Source of the DNA: Roseinatronobacter thiooxidans
Lineage (GTDB): Bacteria; Pseudomonadota; Alphaproteobacteria; Rhodobacterales; Rhodobacteraceae
NCBI RefSeq assembly: GCF_001870675.1
Contig: NZ_MEHT01000005.1
Location: forward strand, 1 to 64,000
Direction of reading: 5' to 3'
DNA length: 64,000 nucleotides
Shown piece by piece: positions 7,136-17,359 of this stretch. The translations under genes and the position numbers were made by a program. The notes beneath the pieces are model-generated. The model made no database searches, was not told the origin of the DNA, and saw only the letters and a list, made by a program, of their open reading frames with translations. How positions within the stretch are numbered: the stretch's first letter is position 1; each line of letters starts with the position of its first letter.

Positions 7136-9016
7136 ATGTCAGACAATTCCGAACATAGCGTTAACCCGGCCCCCAAAATACGGGGCCATGCCTGTATTCA
7201 GTCCTATCTGAACACGCTGGACAAATCCCCCGGCGTCTACCGGATGCTGAATGAAAAATCCGAAGTGCTCTATGTCGGCAAGGCGCGCAATCTGCGCGCA
7301 CGCGTGTCGAATTATGCGCGCGCTTCGGGCCATTCGGCGCGGATTGCGCGCATGATCTCTGAGACATGCGAAATGATGTTCCTGACCACGCGCACGGAAA
7401 CCGAAGCGCTGCTGCTGGAGCAAAACCTGATCAAGCAGTTGAAGCCGCGCTACAATGTGCTGCTGCGCGACGACAAAAGCTTTCCCTATATCCTGCTGCC
7501 AAAGGACCACGCCTTTCCGCAACTGCGCAAGCATCGCGGGCGGCGCGCGGTGAAGGGCAGCTATTTCGGCCCCTTTGCATCCGCTGGCGCAGTGAACCGC
7601 ACGCTGAACCAGTTGCAGCGGGTGTTTTTGTTGCGCAACTGCACGGATTCGGTGTTCAACAGCCGCACACGGCCCTGCCTGCTGTATCAGATCAAACGGT
7701 GCTCTGCGCCCTGTGTCGGTCTGGTGTCCGAGCAGGACTATGCCGCATTGGTGGCCGATGCCGAACGCTTCCTGTCAGGCAAAAGCACCAAAATTCAGGG
7801 GCAACTGGCGGAAGAGATGGCAAAAGCCTCCGACGCGATGGAGTTCGAGCGCGCGGCCGCCCTGCGCGACCGTATCCGCGCGCTGACCAATGTGCAGCAA
7901 TCCCAAGGGATCAACCCCAAATCCGTGGCCGAGGCAGATGTGATTGCCGTGCATCTGGAAAAGGGGCAGGCCTGTGTGCAGGTGTTTTTCATCCGCGCCA
8001 ATCAAAGCTGGGGCAACCGCGATTTCTACCCCGCCACAGGTGCGGGCGCCGAAGAACCAGAGATTCTAGAGGCGTTTCTGGGCCAGTTTTATGACAGCAA
8101 AGAGCCGCCGCGCATGGTGCTGCTATCGCATGAAATCGAAAACACCGACCTGATGAGCGCGCTTCTGGCCGAGCGTGCGGGGCGCAAGGTTGAAATTGCT
8201 GTACCTCAGCGCGGGGAAAAGGCCGAACTGGTCGAGAATGCCTTGCGCAACGCCCGCGAAAGCCTTGCGCGCCGCATGGCCCAGAATGCCGCCCAAGGCC
8301 GGATGCTGGAAGGGCTGGCTGAAGCTTTCGGGCTGGACACCCCGCCCGCGCGGATCGAAGTCTATGACAACAGCCATATTCAGGGCACCGATGCGGTAGG
8401 CGCGATGATCGTCGCAGGCGCGGACGGGTTTTTAAAAAGCCAGTATCGCAAATACAACATTCGCGGCGACGGGATCACGCCCGGCGATGATTTCGGCATG
8501 ATGAAAGAAGTTCTGACCCGCCGCTTTGAACGCCTGCTGAAAGAAGACCCCGACCGGATGGGCGAGACATGGCCCGACCTGTTGTTAATCGACGGGGGCG
8601 CAGGCCAGGTCAGTGCCGTGGCAGGGATCATGGCCGATCTGGGGGTTGATGACATTCCGGTGGTGGGTGTGGCCAAGGGCATTGACCGCGACGCGGGCAA
8701 GGAAGAATTCTACCGCCCCGGTGGCCGCCCCTTCGCGCTGCGCCACAATGATCCGGTGCTGTATTTCGTCCAGCGCCTGCGCGACGAGGCGCACCGCTTT
8801 GCCATTGGCACGCATCGGGCAAAGCGGGCGAAATCGGTCAGCGCCTCGCCGCTCGACGGGATTGCAGGCGTGGGGCCGGGGCGCAAGCGCGCGCTGCTGG
8901 CGCATTTCGGATCGGCCAAGGCGGTGGCGCGGGCGGGCCTGTCGGATTTGCAGGCCGTCGATGGAATATCCGAAGCCTTGGCGCAAGTCATCCATGACCA
9001 CCTGAACGAGCGGTGA
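7136..9016 (+). CDS. uvrC: UvrABC excinuclease subunit C
   Basis: UvrC makes both incisions around a bulky DNA lesion during nucleotide excision repair. The 626-residue product has all expected parts in order: an N-terminal GIY-YIG nuclease (SPGVYRML and [11 protein letters not shown], residues about 30-110), a cysteine-bearing segment, the UVR UvrB-binding motif around 220-250, the RNase H-like 5' nuclease core ([17 protein letters not shown]), and a C-terminal tandem helix-hairpin-helix ([21 protein letters not shown]). Length is usual. The ATG follows GTGAC with no clear Shine-Dalgarno. The sirtuin gene starts 4 nt after its stop. Confidence 0.97.
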   Translation: MSDNSEHSVNPAPKIRGHACIQSYLNTLDKSPGVYRMLNEKSEVLYVGKARNLRARVSNYARASGHSARIARMISETCEMMFLTTRTETEALLLEQNLIKQLKPRYNVLLRDDKSFPYILLPKDHAFPQLRKHRGRRAVKGSYFGPFASAGAVNRTLNQLQRVFLLRNCTDSVFNSRTRPCLLYQIKRCSAPCVGLVSEQDYAALVADAERFLSGKSTKIQGQLAEEMAKASDAMEFERAAALRDRIRALTNVQQSQGINPKSVAEADVIAVHLEKGQACVQVFFIRANQSWGNRDFYPATGAGAEEPEILEAFLGQFYDSKEPPRMVLLSHEIENTDLMSALLAERAGRKVEIAVPQRGEKAELVENALRNARESLARRMAQNAAQGRMLEGLAEAFGLDTPPARIEVYDNSHIQGTDAVGAMIVAGADGFLKSQYRKYNIRGDGITPGDDFGMMKEVLTRRFERLLKEDPDRMGETWPDLLLIDGGAGQVSAVAGIMADLGVDDIPVVGVAKGIDRDAGKEEFYRPGGRPFALRHNDPVLYFVQRLRDEAHRFAIGTHRAKRAKSVSASPLDGIAGVGPGRKRALLAHFGSAKAVARAGLSDLQAVDGISEALAQVIHDHLNER

Positions 9017-9020
9017 GCGG

Positions 9021-9716
9021 ATGCAGCGTATCGTCATCCTGACCGGCGCGGGCCTGTCTGCCGAAAGCGGGCTTGGCACCTTCCGCGACAAGGGCGGGTT
9101 GTGGACGAAATATGATCTGGAAGATGTCGCCACCCCGCAAGGCTTTGCCCGCAACCCCACGCTGGTACATGAATTCTACAACGCGCGGCGTGCAAATTGT
9201 CTGGGCGCACAGCCCAACCCCGGGCATGACGCGCTTGCACGTCTACAGCGTGCCGCCCCCGACCGCGTCACACTGGTGACACAGAATGTCGATGACCTGC
9301 TGGAACGCGCGGGCGCGCCCTCGGTCATCCATATGCACGGTGAACTGACCCGCGCGCTCTGTGCGGCCTGCACCCATCGCTGGGACGCCCCCTACCAAAT
9401 GGCCCCGACAGACCCCTGCCCCGCCTGCGCAGCACCCGCCACGCGCCCTGATATCGTGTGGTTCGGGGAAATGCCCTATTACATGGAACAGATCGACGCG
9501 GCCTTGCAGCGGGCCGATCTGTTCGTGGCCATCGGCACATCCGGCAATGTCTACCCGGCGGCGGGGTTTGTGCAGGAAGCTGCCTTCGCAGGGGCACGGA
9601 CGCTGGAGTTGAATCTGGAGCCTTCGGCCACTGTGTCCCTGTTCGACGACGCCCGGTTCGGGTTGGCGAGCACGGTGGTGCCGGAATGGGTGGCGGAAGT
9701 GTTGGGGGGCGGGTGA
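9021..9716 (+). CDS. cobB: NAD-dependent protein deacylase (sirtuin, CobB)
   Basis: The 231-residue protein is a class III sirtuin that removes acyl groups from lysines using NAD+. GAGLSAESGL (10-18) and TQNVDD (87-92) bind NAD, H106 in HMHGE is the catalytic His, and C114/C117/C133/C136 form the zinc site. Y53 and R56 (FYNARR) reproduce the Y-x-x-R pair that lets E. coli CobB and SIRT5 accept succinyl-lysine, so desuccinylation is plausible. It lies 4 nt after uvrC, suggesting co-transcription, which is not an obvious functional pairing. Confidence 0.93.
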   Translation: MQRIVILTGAGLSAESGLGTFRDKGGLWTKYDLEDVATPQGFARNPTLVHEFYNARRANCLGAQPNPGHDALARLQRAAPDRVTLVTQNVDDLLERAGAPSVIHMHGELTRALCAACTHRWDAPYQMAPTDPCPACAAPATRPDIVWFGEMPYYMEQIDAALQRADLFVAIGTSGNVYPAAGFVQEAAFAGARTLELNLEPSATVSLFDDARFGLASTVVPEWVAEVLGGG

Positions 9717-9724
9717 TTTCATCC

Positions 9725-9920
9725 GTTGGGGGACATTGTAGAGTTGACCCAAGCCGCGCAGCGTCGGGCCGTGGTGCGGCGACCCTCATCCTCTGCTACA
9801 GCACTTTATGCTGGCAAAATCCGCGAAAGATCGAGGCTTTGCGCGTAGCCAAGCCAAATCGCCGTGCCGGGGTACGGCCAGGCGATGCGCGGCGGGCCTG
9901 CGGCCCTCGATTCCGCGCGA
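9725..9920 (+). repeat. Dispersed intergenic repeat, copy B
   Basis: This copy is nearly identical to copy C (51187-51394) through its centre, from GCACTTTATGCTGG to CGCCGTGCCGG, with scattered differences outside. Its predicted structure includes TCGCC...GGCGA enclosing GCCG-GGGTA-CGGC and the small hairpin GGGCC-TGC-GGCCC. It fills most of the 312-bp gap between cobB and the metallophosphoesterase gene, both on the plus strand. A short open frame crosses it, but it is not conserved as protein between copies. Confidence 0.9.
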
Positions 9921-10028
9921 CCGGCTTAAAAGTCCCGCCAAACCGCCACATTTACCCCCCGTCCGGTGCAACCAACCCACGCCCTTATCCCCTTGCCGCC
10001 GCGCGCAACCCATTGCACAGTCGCACAT

Positions 10029-11243
10029 ATGGGGTTTCGATTCATTCATACAGCCGATCTGCATCTCGACAGCCCGCTGCGCAGCCTTGCGCTGCGTGAC
10101 CCTGATCTGGCGGAACTGATCGCCGATGCCTCTCGGGCGACCTTTCGCAATATTGTTGACCTGTGCATCAGCGCGCGGGTGGATGCGCTGCTGATTGCGG
10201 GCGATCTGTATGATGGCAGCCAGACCAGCATGAAGACCGCGCGTTTTCTGGCGGCGGAACTGGCGCGGCTGGACCGTGCGGGCATTCGCGCTTTCATCAT
10301 TCGGGGCAATCATGACGCCATGTCCCAGATCAGCCGCGAATTGACACCGCCGCCCAACGCCCATGTATTCGACGGGCGCGCAGGTGTGGAAACCCTGACA
10401 CAAGGCACCATGCAGGTGGCCATTCACGGCTTGAGCTTCCGCGACCCCCATGCCCCCGACAGCCTGCTGCCAAAATACCGCCCGCCTGTGGCGGATGCTG
10501 TCAATATCGGGCTGATGCATACCTCGCTCAACGGCACATCCGGCCATGACCCCTATGCGCCCTGCACGCTGGCCGATTTGCAGGCGCATGGGTTCGACTA
10601 CTGGGCTTTGGGCCATATCCACAAACGCGCGGAATATCCCGGCCCTGCCCATGTCACCATGCCCGGCATCCCGCAGGGCCGCGACATTGGCGAGGCGGGC
10701 GCAGGCAGTGTGACGCTGGTGCATATCGAAGACAGTGGCCACATCACCACCGAGGCGCGCGTCGTGGCGCTCGCGGGCTTTGCGCAGGTCGAGGTGGATG
10801 TCACAGGGCTGGACGACTGGCGCGCGCTGCAAACTGCCATTGAGACAAGCTTGGAGGGCGCGCGCCTGCCCTGCCCGCATCTGGTCGCGCGGCTGCGGGT
10901 GGTGGGCGACAGCCCCCTAGCACCGCGCCTGCTGCGCGACCGCGATCTGGCGCAGGCAGAGGCACAAGAGCTTGCCAAAGCGCTGCAAGGTGTCTGGGTG
11001 GAAAAACTGGTGCTGGATTTGGGCGCGCCTGTGCCGGTGGCGGGGGCGCTGGGGGCGCTTGCGGCGCTGATCGACAGCGATATTCGCCCCAGTGCGGCCT
11101 ATGCGCAGGCTGTGGACGCGCTGCGCCGCGATCTGGAATCCGCCCTGCCACCAGAGGCGCGCGATGCTGTCGCCACACTCGACCCCGCCGCGATGGATGC
11201 GGGCCTTGCAGAAGTGCTTGCGCGGTTGCGGGGTCAGGGCTGA
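10029..11243 (+). CDS. SbcD/YhaO-like metallophosphoesterase (DNA exonuclease subunit)
   Basis: The 404-residue protein has the complete metallophosphoesterase signature: HTADLHLDSP (near residue 6), GDLYDG (about 58), RGNHDA (about 95), a later MHT and GHIHKR. These residues bind the two Mn ions of Mre11/SbcD-type nucleases. The start at 10029 was chosen because MGFRFIHTADLH begins the domain. Its stop overlaps the start of the large ATPase gene by one base (TGATG), so the pair is translated together. By analogy with Bacillus YhaO and E. coli SbcD it should process DNA ends or hairpins. The substrate is inference. Confidence 0.88.
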   Translation: MGFRFIHTADLHLDSPLRSLALRDPDLAELIADASRATFRNIVDLCISARVDALLIAGDLYDGSQTSMKTARFLAAELARLDRAGIRAFIIRGNHDAMSQISRELTPPPNAHVFDGRAGVETLTQGTMQVAIHGLSFRDPHAPDSLLPKYRPPVADAVNIGLMHTSLNGTSGHDPYAPCTLADLQAHGFDYWALGHIHKRAEYPGPAHVTMPGIPQGRDIGEAGAGSVTLVHIEDSGHITTEARVVALAGFAQVEVDVTGLDDWRALQTAIETSLEGARLPCPHLVARLRVVGDSPLAPRLLRDRDLAQAEAQELAKALQGVWVEKLVLDLGAPVPVAGALGALAALIDSDIRPSAAYAQAVDALRRDLESALPPEARDAVATLDPAAMDAGLAEVLARLRGQG

Positions 11244-14200
11244 TGCGGATCGACAGGTTAGGACTGGTGCGCTACGGGCATTTCACCGATGCCTCGGTCA
11301 CCTTTGCGCGCCCCAATGCGGGAAAGCCTGACCTGCATGTGGTCTATGGCCCCAATGAAGCGGGCAAATCCACACTGTTTTCGGCATGGCTGGACCTGCT
11401 GTTCGGCATCCCTGCGCGCACGGCCTATAATTTCTTGCATGACAACCGCGCCCTGCGGGTGGAAGGGGATATTTCCTCAGCCAGCGGCGCGCTGTCCTTG
11501 GTGCGGATCAAGGGCAACACCAACACGCTGCTGGACCGCATGACCGATGCGCCCCTGCCAGAGGCCACTCTCGGGGCAGCACTTGGCGGGCTGGACCGTG
11601 ATGCCTATACCACCATGTTCTCGCTCGATGACGAGACGCTGGAGACAGGCGGCGAAAGCATTCTTGCCAGCAAGGGCAGTCTGGGCGAATTGCTGTTTGC
11701 CGCCAGTGGGGGGCTGACAGAGTTGAGCGAGGCATTGCGCGCCCTGCACGATGACGGGGCCGCATGGTTCAAGCCTGCGGGGCGCAAATACCAGCTGGCC
11801 GCGCTTAAAACGCGGCTGAATGAGTTGACAGCGCAGCGCAAGGCCGTGGATTTGCAGGTCAGCGCGTGGCGCAAACTGACGCAGGTGCACACACAGGCCG
11901 AAGGCGCATATCATGACGCGGCCCAGCGGCGCGAAACCACGCAGACCAAGCTGGACCAGTTGCGCCGCGATCTGGATGCGCTGCCGATGTTGCAGCGGCT
12001 GCGCAAGCTGCAAGCGCGGCTGGCGGAATTGCCCCAGCCCCAAGCCCTGCCCGCCGAATGGCGCCACGCCCTGCCCGACTGGATGCGGCAAGAAGCAGAA
12101 CTCGCCGCCCTGTTGCCCGAGATCACGCAGGCCCAGACAGACACCGCGCACGCATTGGCACAGTTGCAAGATGACCCTGCCGCGCTGGCAATCTTGCCAC
12201 GGCTGGAGGGGCTGGAGGGGCAGTTCGGCGCAATCTCGCGCCAGCAGGCGGATTTGCCCAAACGGCGCGATGAGCTGGCAGATATTCAGGCCCAGATGGC
12301 ACGCCTGACAGGCAGGCTGGCGCGGGCGGATCTGACACCTGCCGCAGCGACCCTTGCGCCACATATCAGCCAGCGCCTGTCGGACCTGATTGAATCGCAG
12401 GCTGTGCTGCGCAATGCGCAACAGGCGGCACAGGCAGAGTTGGACAAGGCGCAGCTCGCCTTGCAAGGCGCGCGCGACGGCGCGGCGCTGGATGAAAACG
12501 CGCTGGCGCGGCTGGCGCCTTTGGTCGAGGAGTTGCGCCGCGCCGATCTGTTGCGGCTAAGCTCCGAGGCTGTGGCGAATGCACAGACCGCCGCCGCCGC
12601 ACAGGCGCAAGCCTTTGCCGCGCTGGCACCGTGGCAGGGGGATGCAGCACAGCTTGCCGCGCTGGACCTGCCCTGCCCCGACAGTCTGCGCGCGCAAGAG
12701 GCCGCCTTGGCCCAAGCCCAGCGCGACGCGAGAGAAGCTTTGGCCGAATGCACGCGCCTACAGGGCGTGGTTGCGCGGCTGCGCGCCGAGATTGGCGCTG
12801 CTTCGGCAGTGACCGCGCAAGATGCCAGCGCCCAGCGCGCGGCGCGCGATGCCGCATGGGCCGCGCATCTGGCCACGCTGGACCGCAACACGGCGGCGAC
12901 ATTCGAGGACGCGATGCGCGCCGATGATGCGATCACCGCCGCGCGGCTGGAACAGGCGCGGGTTGCCGAGCGGCTGGTGGTGCTGCAACAGGAACAGGCC
13001 GCTTTGGCGCTGGCGGAACAGCAGCAGGCTGCGGCAGACCAGCAGGTAGCGCGCATGCAAGCCGGGGTTCGCGCGCTTTGGGCCGCGCTTGAGGGGCAGG
13101 ATGCAGAGCGCAGCCTTGCCGACCTGATCGACTGGCTTGCGCGGCGCGACACGGCACTGGCTGCGGCGGCAAAGTCAGAGGCCGCGCACGCGGCCCAAAG
13201 CGCGATGGCCACGCGGCTCTCGGGGGCGGCGGACTCGCTTCACGCCGCATTGAAGGCTTTGGGCCGCGCGCTGGACACGCAAGATTACGCGACCCTACTG
13301 GCCGAAGGCGAAGCGGTCCTAGCAGCGGCGGAACGGTTGCGCCACACCGCGCGGCTGCGCCGCGAGTTTGAAGGGCGACAAAGCGCAGTGGAGGCGGCGC
13401 AAGCGGCAGTTGCGGATTGGCAGGCGGAATGGGACAGGCTGTGCGCCGCGTCATGGATCGGCACACCGGCCCCCACACCGGCAGAGATGCGCGCGCTTCT
13501 GGCGGTGGTCGCGGACCTTGCAGCACTTGCCCCGCAGGCCGAGGCATTGGCGCGCAGGATTGCGCGCATCAGTGAAGATATCACCAGCTTTCACACCGAC
13601 CTGACCCAGATTGCCGCGCAACTGGATGAGGCGACTTCACCGGATGTGCAGACCCTCTGGCCCCGTCTGCGCGCGCGCTTGAAACAGGCGCAGGACATAC
13701 AGGCCACCCGCGCGCGGCTGAATGCCGAGGCCACGCGCACGGCATCGCGGCTGGAAGGGCTTTTCGCGCGGCAGGCGCGGCTGCGCGCTGCCATTGCACC
13801 GCTACAGGCGCATTTCGGCACCGACTCGCTTGCAGAAATTGACCAGACCCTTGCCGCCATCACCCGCGCGGCAGAGGTCAGCGAAGAAATCACCGGCCTG
13901 CGCCATGATCTGGCCGCGCATCTGCGCGTCACAGACCCTGCGCCCGAGATTGCGCGATTGGAGGCACTTGACCCCGATGTTGCCCATGCCGAGGCTGAAA
14001 CACTGGCCGCCACACTCGCCGCACAGGACGAGGCGTTGCGTAAAACCTATGCCGAACTGGCAGAGGCGGAGAGGGTCTTGGACAGCACCGGCCATGACGG
14101 CGCAGCCGCGCGGCTGGAGGCAGAGCGCCAGACTGTGCTGTTGCAAATCACGGATGAAGCCGCGCAATTCATGGCGCGGCAGGCGGGCGTGATTGCGGTG

Positions 14201-14644
14201 GAACAGGCGCTACGGCTTTACCGTGACACGCACCGATCCGCCATGATGGGGCGCGCGGCGGATGCATTCGCCATGCTGACAGCGGGCCGCTATACCGGGC
14301 TTTCGACCCAGCCTGACGGGCGCAACGAGATATTGATCGCGCAGCAGGCGGGAGGGGCGACCAAGCCTGTGGACACTCTGTCCAAGGGCACGCGGTTTCA
14401 GTTGTATCTGGCGCTGCGTGCGGCGGGCTATCTGGAACTGGCAGAATCGCGCCCCTGCGTGCCCTTCATTGCCGATGACATTATGGAAACCTTCGACGAT
14501 ACCCGCGCCGAGGCTGCATTTCGCATGCTGGCGCAGATGGCGCAGCATGGGCAGGTGATCTACCTGACCCATCATGCGCATTTATGCGAGATTGCGCAAA
14601 AAGCCTGCGCAGATGTGCAGCTGCATGATCTGCGCGCGCTATAG
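11243..14644 (+). CDS. SMC-like ATPase, YhaN/SbcC-type partner
   Basis: This 1133-residue protein has a split ABC ATPase: Walker A GPNEAGKST at residues 36-44, and at the C-terminus the signature LSKGTRFQLYLALR and Walker B PFIADDIMETFDD followed by an LTHH switch. Between them is about 900 residues of Ala/Gln/Arg-rich coiled coil. The CxxC zinc hook that links Rad50/SbcC dimers is not visible, which fits the YhaN group rather than classical SbcC. With the upstream phosphoesterase it should form an end-processing complex. Its last 6 bases overlap the convergent DUF1501 gene. Confidence 0.85.
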   Translation: MRIDRLGLVRYGHFTDASVTFARPNAGKPDLHVVYGPNEAGKSTLFSAWLDLLFGIPARTAYNFLHDNRALRVEGDISSASGALSLVRIKGNTNTLLDRMTDAPLPEATLGAALGGLDRDAYTTMFSLDDETLETGGESILASKGSLGELLFAASGGLTELSEALRALHDDGAAWFKPAGRKYQLAALKTRLNELTAQRKAVDLQVSAWRKLTQVHTQAEGAYHDAAQRRETTQTKLDQLRRDLDALPMLQRLRKLQARLAELPQPQALPAEWRHALPDWMRQEAELAALLPEITQAQTDTAHALAQLQDDPAALAILPRLEGLEGQFGAISRQQADLPKRRDELADIQAQMARLTGRLARADLTPAAATLAPHISQRLSDLIESQAVLRNAQQAAQAELDKAQLALQGARDGAALDENALARLAPLVEELRRADLLRLSSEAVANAQTAAAAQAQAFAALAPWQGDAAQLAALDLPCPDSLRAQEAALAQAQRDAREALAECTRLQGVVARLRAEIGAASAVTAQDASAQRAARDAAWAAHLATLDRNTAATFEDAMRADDAITAARLEQARVAERLVVLQQEQAALALAEQQQAAADQQVARMQAGVRALWAALEGQDAERSLADLIDWLARRDTALAAAAKSEAAHAAQSAMATRLSGAADSLHAALKALGRALDTQDYATLLAEGEAVLAAAERLRHTARLRREFEGRQSAVEAAQAAVADWQAEWDRLCAASWIGTPAPTPAEMRALLAVVADLAALAPQAEALARRIARISEDITSFHTDLTQIAAQLDEATSPDVQTLWPRLRARLKQAQDIQATRARLNAEATRTASRLEGLFARQARLRAAIAPLQAHFGTDSLAEIDQTLAAITRAAEVSEEITGLRHDLAAHLRVTDPAPEIARLEALDPDVAHAEAETLAATLAAQDEALRKTYAELAEAERVLDSTGHDGAAARLEAERQTVLLQITDEAAQFMARQAGVIAVEQALRLYRDTHRSAMMGRAADAFAMLTAGRYTGLSTQPDGRNEILIAQQAGGATKPVDTLSKGTRFQLYLALRAAGYLELAESRPCVPFIADDIMETFDDTRAEAAFRMLAQMAQHGQVIYLTHHAHLCEIAQKACADVQLHDLRAL

Positions 14645-15832
14645 CAACAGGGCGGGCGATTGCCCCATATCCAGCCCCGGAAAGACTGTGCCCGCCACAT
14701 CCGATGCGCGCAGACCGAACAGATCGCGCATGGCCCAAGCGCAATAGGCGCGGATGTCGCGCAGCGGCATCAGGTCACGGCCTGCGTACAAGTCCGCCTC
14801 TGCCAGACCGGGCCAGCCGCCGATCATGCGCCCGCCGCGCATAGCCCCGCCCGCCAGCACCATCGCCCCCCCTGTCCCGTGATCTGTCCCGCGAGAGCCA
14901 TTCTCGCGCATGGTGCGGCCAAATTCGGTCATGGCCAGAACCGTCGTCTGGCCCCAGACCGGCCCCAAACCCGCGCGCAAGGTCAAAATGGCCGATTGCA
15001 GCCGCGCAAGGGCGGGCAGGATCGCGCGGGGTTGTGCATGATGCGTGTCCCAGCCCGAAAGCGAGAAGCTGGCGATGCGTGTCTCGCCCAGCATTTGCTG
15101 CGCGACATAGGCGGCCAGAGCATCGGCATCGCGTGCCTGTGGGTTCATGCTGTCCATGTCGCCCGCCAGCGGAGTGCCTGTCATCTCCAGCGCGGTGCGG
15201 CCTGCCTTGGCAAATAGCGGGTCGGCATCGAACAGATGCGCCAGCAGCAGGCGGCTTTGCGGGCTAAGGTCAAGGTCGGTGCCCGGTTCCCATTGGGTCA
15301 TGGGTGCCGCCCCTTCAAGGATCAGCATACGTTGGCGCCCGACCGCAAAGGCGGTGCGGGCATTGGCTGCAGGAAAAAGCGTCAGCAAGCGGTTCAGCCA
15401 GCCATCGCGCGCAAGTGCGGGCGGCAACTGGCCTGCGGTGCCTGCTTCCAGATGGTCCTGCCCGTCAAAATGGCTGCGCCGGTCGCGGTAAGGGGTCGAG
15501 GTGGCAGGGACAAAGGCCAACTCGCCCGCGTGCCACAGCGGCATCAGCCCGTCCAGCGCGGGGTGCAGCATGAAGAAATCATCCAGCGCCAGACCGGGTG
15601 CATCGGCACTTTCCCCGAATACCGCGGGGCGCAGCGCGGCCAGATGCGGGTCGCCCACAGGGCGCAGCACATCCAGCCCATCCATCGCGCCACGCAGGAT
15701 GATGACAACAAGGCGATTCTCGCCCGGCGCAGCGGCAAGCGCGATGGGCGTGACCAGCGGGCTAGCCGCGACCGAACAGCCCAGCGCGAAGCTGCGCGAA
15801 AGAAAGGCACGACGGTGTAGCCTGTGTTGCAT
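14639..15832 (-). CDS. DUF1501 family protein with Tat signal
   Basis: The 397-residue protein belongs to the DUF1501 group, distantly related to sulfatase/phosphatase-fold proteins. It begins with a twin-arginine-type export signal (RRAFLSRSFALG, then a hydrophobic stretch ending in ALAA), so it is likely folded in the cytoplasm and exported to the periplasm. RGAMDGLD near residue 48 and DHGTGGAM near 320 are typical conserved blocks. It follows the DUF1800 gene by 9 nt; the two families recur together in many bacteria. The biochemical role is unknown. Confidence 0.85.
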   Translation of the reverse strand: MQHRLHRRAFLSRSFALGCSVAASPLVTPIALAAAPGENRLVVIILRGAMDGLDVLRPVGDPHLAALRPAVFGESADAPGLALDDFFMLHPALDGLMPLWHAGELAFVPATSTPYRDRRSHFDGQDHLEAGTAGQLPPALARDGWLNRLLTLFPAANARTAFAVGRQRMLILEGAAPMTQWEPGTDLDLSPQSRLLLAHLFDADPLFAKAGRTALEMTGTPLAGDMDSMNPQARDADALAAYVAQQMLGETRIASFSLSGWDTHHAQPRAILPALARLQSAILTLRAGLGPVWGQTTVLAMTEFGRTMRENGSRGTDHGTGGAMVLAGGAMRGGRMIGGWPGLAEADLYAGRDLMPLRDIRAYCAWAMRDLFGLRASDVAGTVFPGLDMGQSPALLL

Positions 15833-15841
15833 ATGCGCCCC

Positions 15842-17203
15842 TTACCTGCGGTTGAATTCTGGCGCGGACAGGATCAGCCCGATACCTTGCGCGCGCGTCT
15901 CGGCCCCGCTGGCGGCGCGGCGCAGCGTGTCGCTGGCGGCATCGGCCATGGCAATCTCGACAAAGTCGCGGGGGTCTGGGGCCTGTGGCAGGCGTTGGGC
16001 CAGCTCCATCGCCCAGTCGATCCGCGCGGCCAACCCTTGGGGGGTAACCCAATAGGCGGCATCCTCGCCATAGCCTGCGGGGCTTGGCACCTGTTCAAAC
16101 GGCTCTCCCATCGCCTCTAGCGGGTGGGCAAGGAAAAAGCGGGTCTGGCGCGAGGTCAGGTCGGTCACCATGGCGCGGGGCAGGTCCAGCGCGCGAAGGG
16201 CAGCGGCCATCACCTCGAACGGGGCGCGGGTTTTGGACAGGGGGGCACCCCATGCGGCGGGGTGTTCCAGCATCGCGCGGTACAGCGCCATCAATGCGCC
16301 ACCGCTATGCAGGTAACTGGCCGCCATATGCGCGACAAGCTGCGGATCAGGGGTGTCGGCTACAAAATGTCGTGCAAGCTTCAACGCCAGATGATCCGCC
16401 GTTTCAGGACGCAGCGCCAGATCGTCCAGCACGTCATGGATGTGGCCCAGCGTCATGGGTCTGCCGCCATAGCGCTTGCCGAAGATTTCCAGAATGCCCG
16501 GCTCTGCGATGCGCGGCTCGAAATGAAACCCCTCTTCCAGCGACACAGCAAGCCCTGTCAGAAGGCGGGCAAACTGGGTGACATCGGCTTGCGTATAGCT
16601 GCCCGCGCGGCCCAATGTGTGCAATTCCAGCACTTCGCGGGCCATATTCTCGTTCAGGCCACGGCCCCGCCTGCGGCCCACGCGGCTGAATGGCCCCACA
16701 GATACCGTCTGATCCAGATAGACCAGCATAACAGGGTGCAGGATGGCCGCGCGCAGCAAGGCTTGAAATGTGCCGGTCATATTGGGGCGGATCGCGTCTT
16801 CGATCATGGCCGCGCGGCCCGCGCGCAACACCCCGCCCCGCGTCTGCGCGGCAAAGTGATTGGACCAGAACCGCACCAGACGTTCGGCAAACCCTGCGGG
16901 CGCATAGGCAAGACGCGCCATCATGGCTCGCAATTCGGCAAAGCTGTCGTCACGATCGGCGCGGTTGATCTCTTGCAAGCGCGCCCTCAGGGCCGGGTCT
17001 TCACCGTCGCGCAATGCGCGCTGCGCATCGCGCCGTTCCAGCGCACGCGCGCGCCGTGTGTCCCAAGGGGTGATGGCCGCGTCTTGCAGCACCGCTTCGC
17101 GCGGCACACTGTCCCAAAGTGCAGCGGCATCCAATCCGGCGGGCGTGTTGGGGCCAAGTCCGGCCCCGAACCGGATGGACGCTAATGTATGTGTTGAAAT
17201 CAT
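15842..17203 (-). CDS. DUF1800 family protein
   Basis: The 453-residue protein matches the DUF1800 family, usually found next to DUF1501 genes as here. Recognisable blocks are LVRFWSNHFA (about 115), NENMAREVLELHTLG (about 190) and the later HFVADTP region. No clear signal peptide is seen, in contrast to its partner. The gene is the first of the two-gene unit. It has been proposed that such pairs act on extracellular polymers, but function is not established and nothing in the sequence decides it. Confidence 0.85.
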   Translation of the reverse strand: MISTHTLASIRFGAGLGPNTPAGLDAAALWDSVPREAVLQDAAITPWDTRRARALERRDAQRALRDGEDPALRARLQEINRADRDDSFAELRAMMARLAYAPAGFAERLVRFWSNHFAAQTRGGVLRAGRAAMIEDAIRPNMTGTFQALLRAAILHPVMLVYLDQTVSVGPFSRVGRRRGRGLNENMAREVLELHTLGRAGSYTQADVTQFARLLTGLAVSLEEGFHFEPRIAEPGILEIFGKRYGGRPMTLGHIHDVLDDLALRPETADHLALKLARHFVADTPDPQLVAHMAASYLHSGGALMALYRAMLEHPAAWGAPLSKTRAPFEVMAAALRALDLPRAMVTDLTSRQTRFFLAHPLEAMGEPFEQVPSPAGYGEDAAYWVTPQGLAARIDWAMELAQRLPQAPDPRDFVEIAMADAASDTLRRAASGAETRAQGIGLILSAPEFNRR

Positions 17204-17359
17204 CGCATCTGGCCTGAAATATATGGCGCGATGCTGACATGTCAGGCAGGGCGGTGCAATTCACAATCCCGCTGCGGGGCGGGCAATCTGGCCCGCCGCT
17301 GTGCTGGCAATCCGGCAGACCAGATGGGGCAGAGCGATCCCTGCCCCCCAGACGCCGCG

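Noticed and set aside
9808-10119. A short frame starting inside repeat copy B that could be read as a small protein
   Set aside because: The reading frame is not preserved in the other copies, while the paired stems are.
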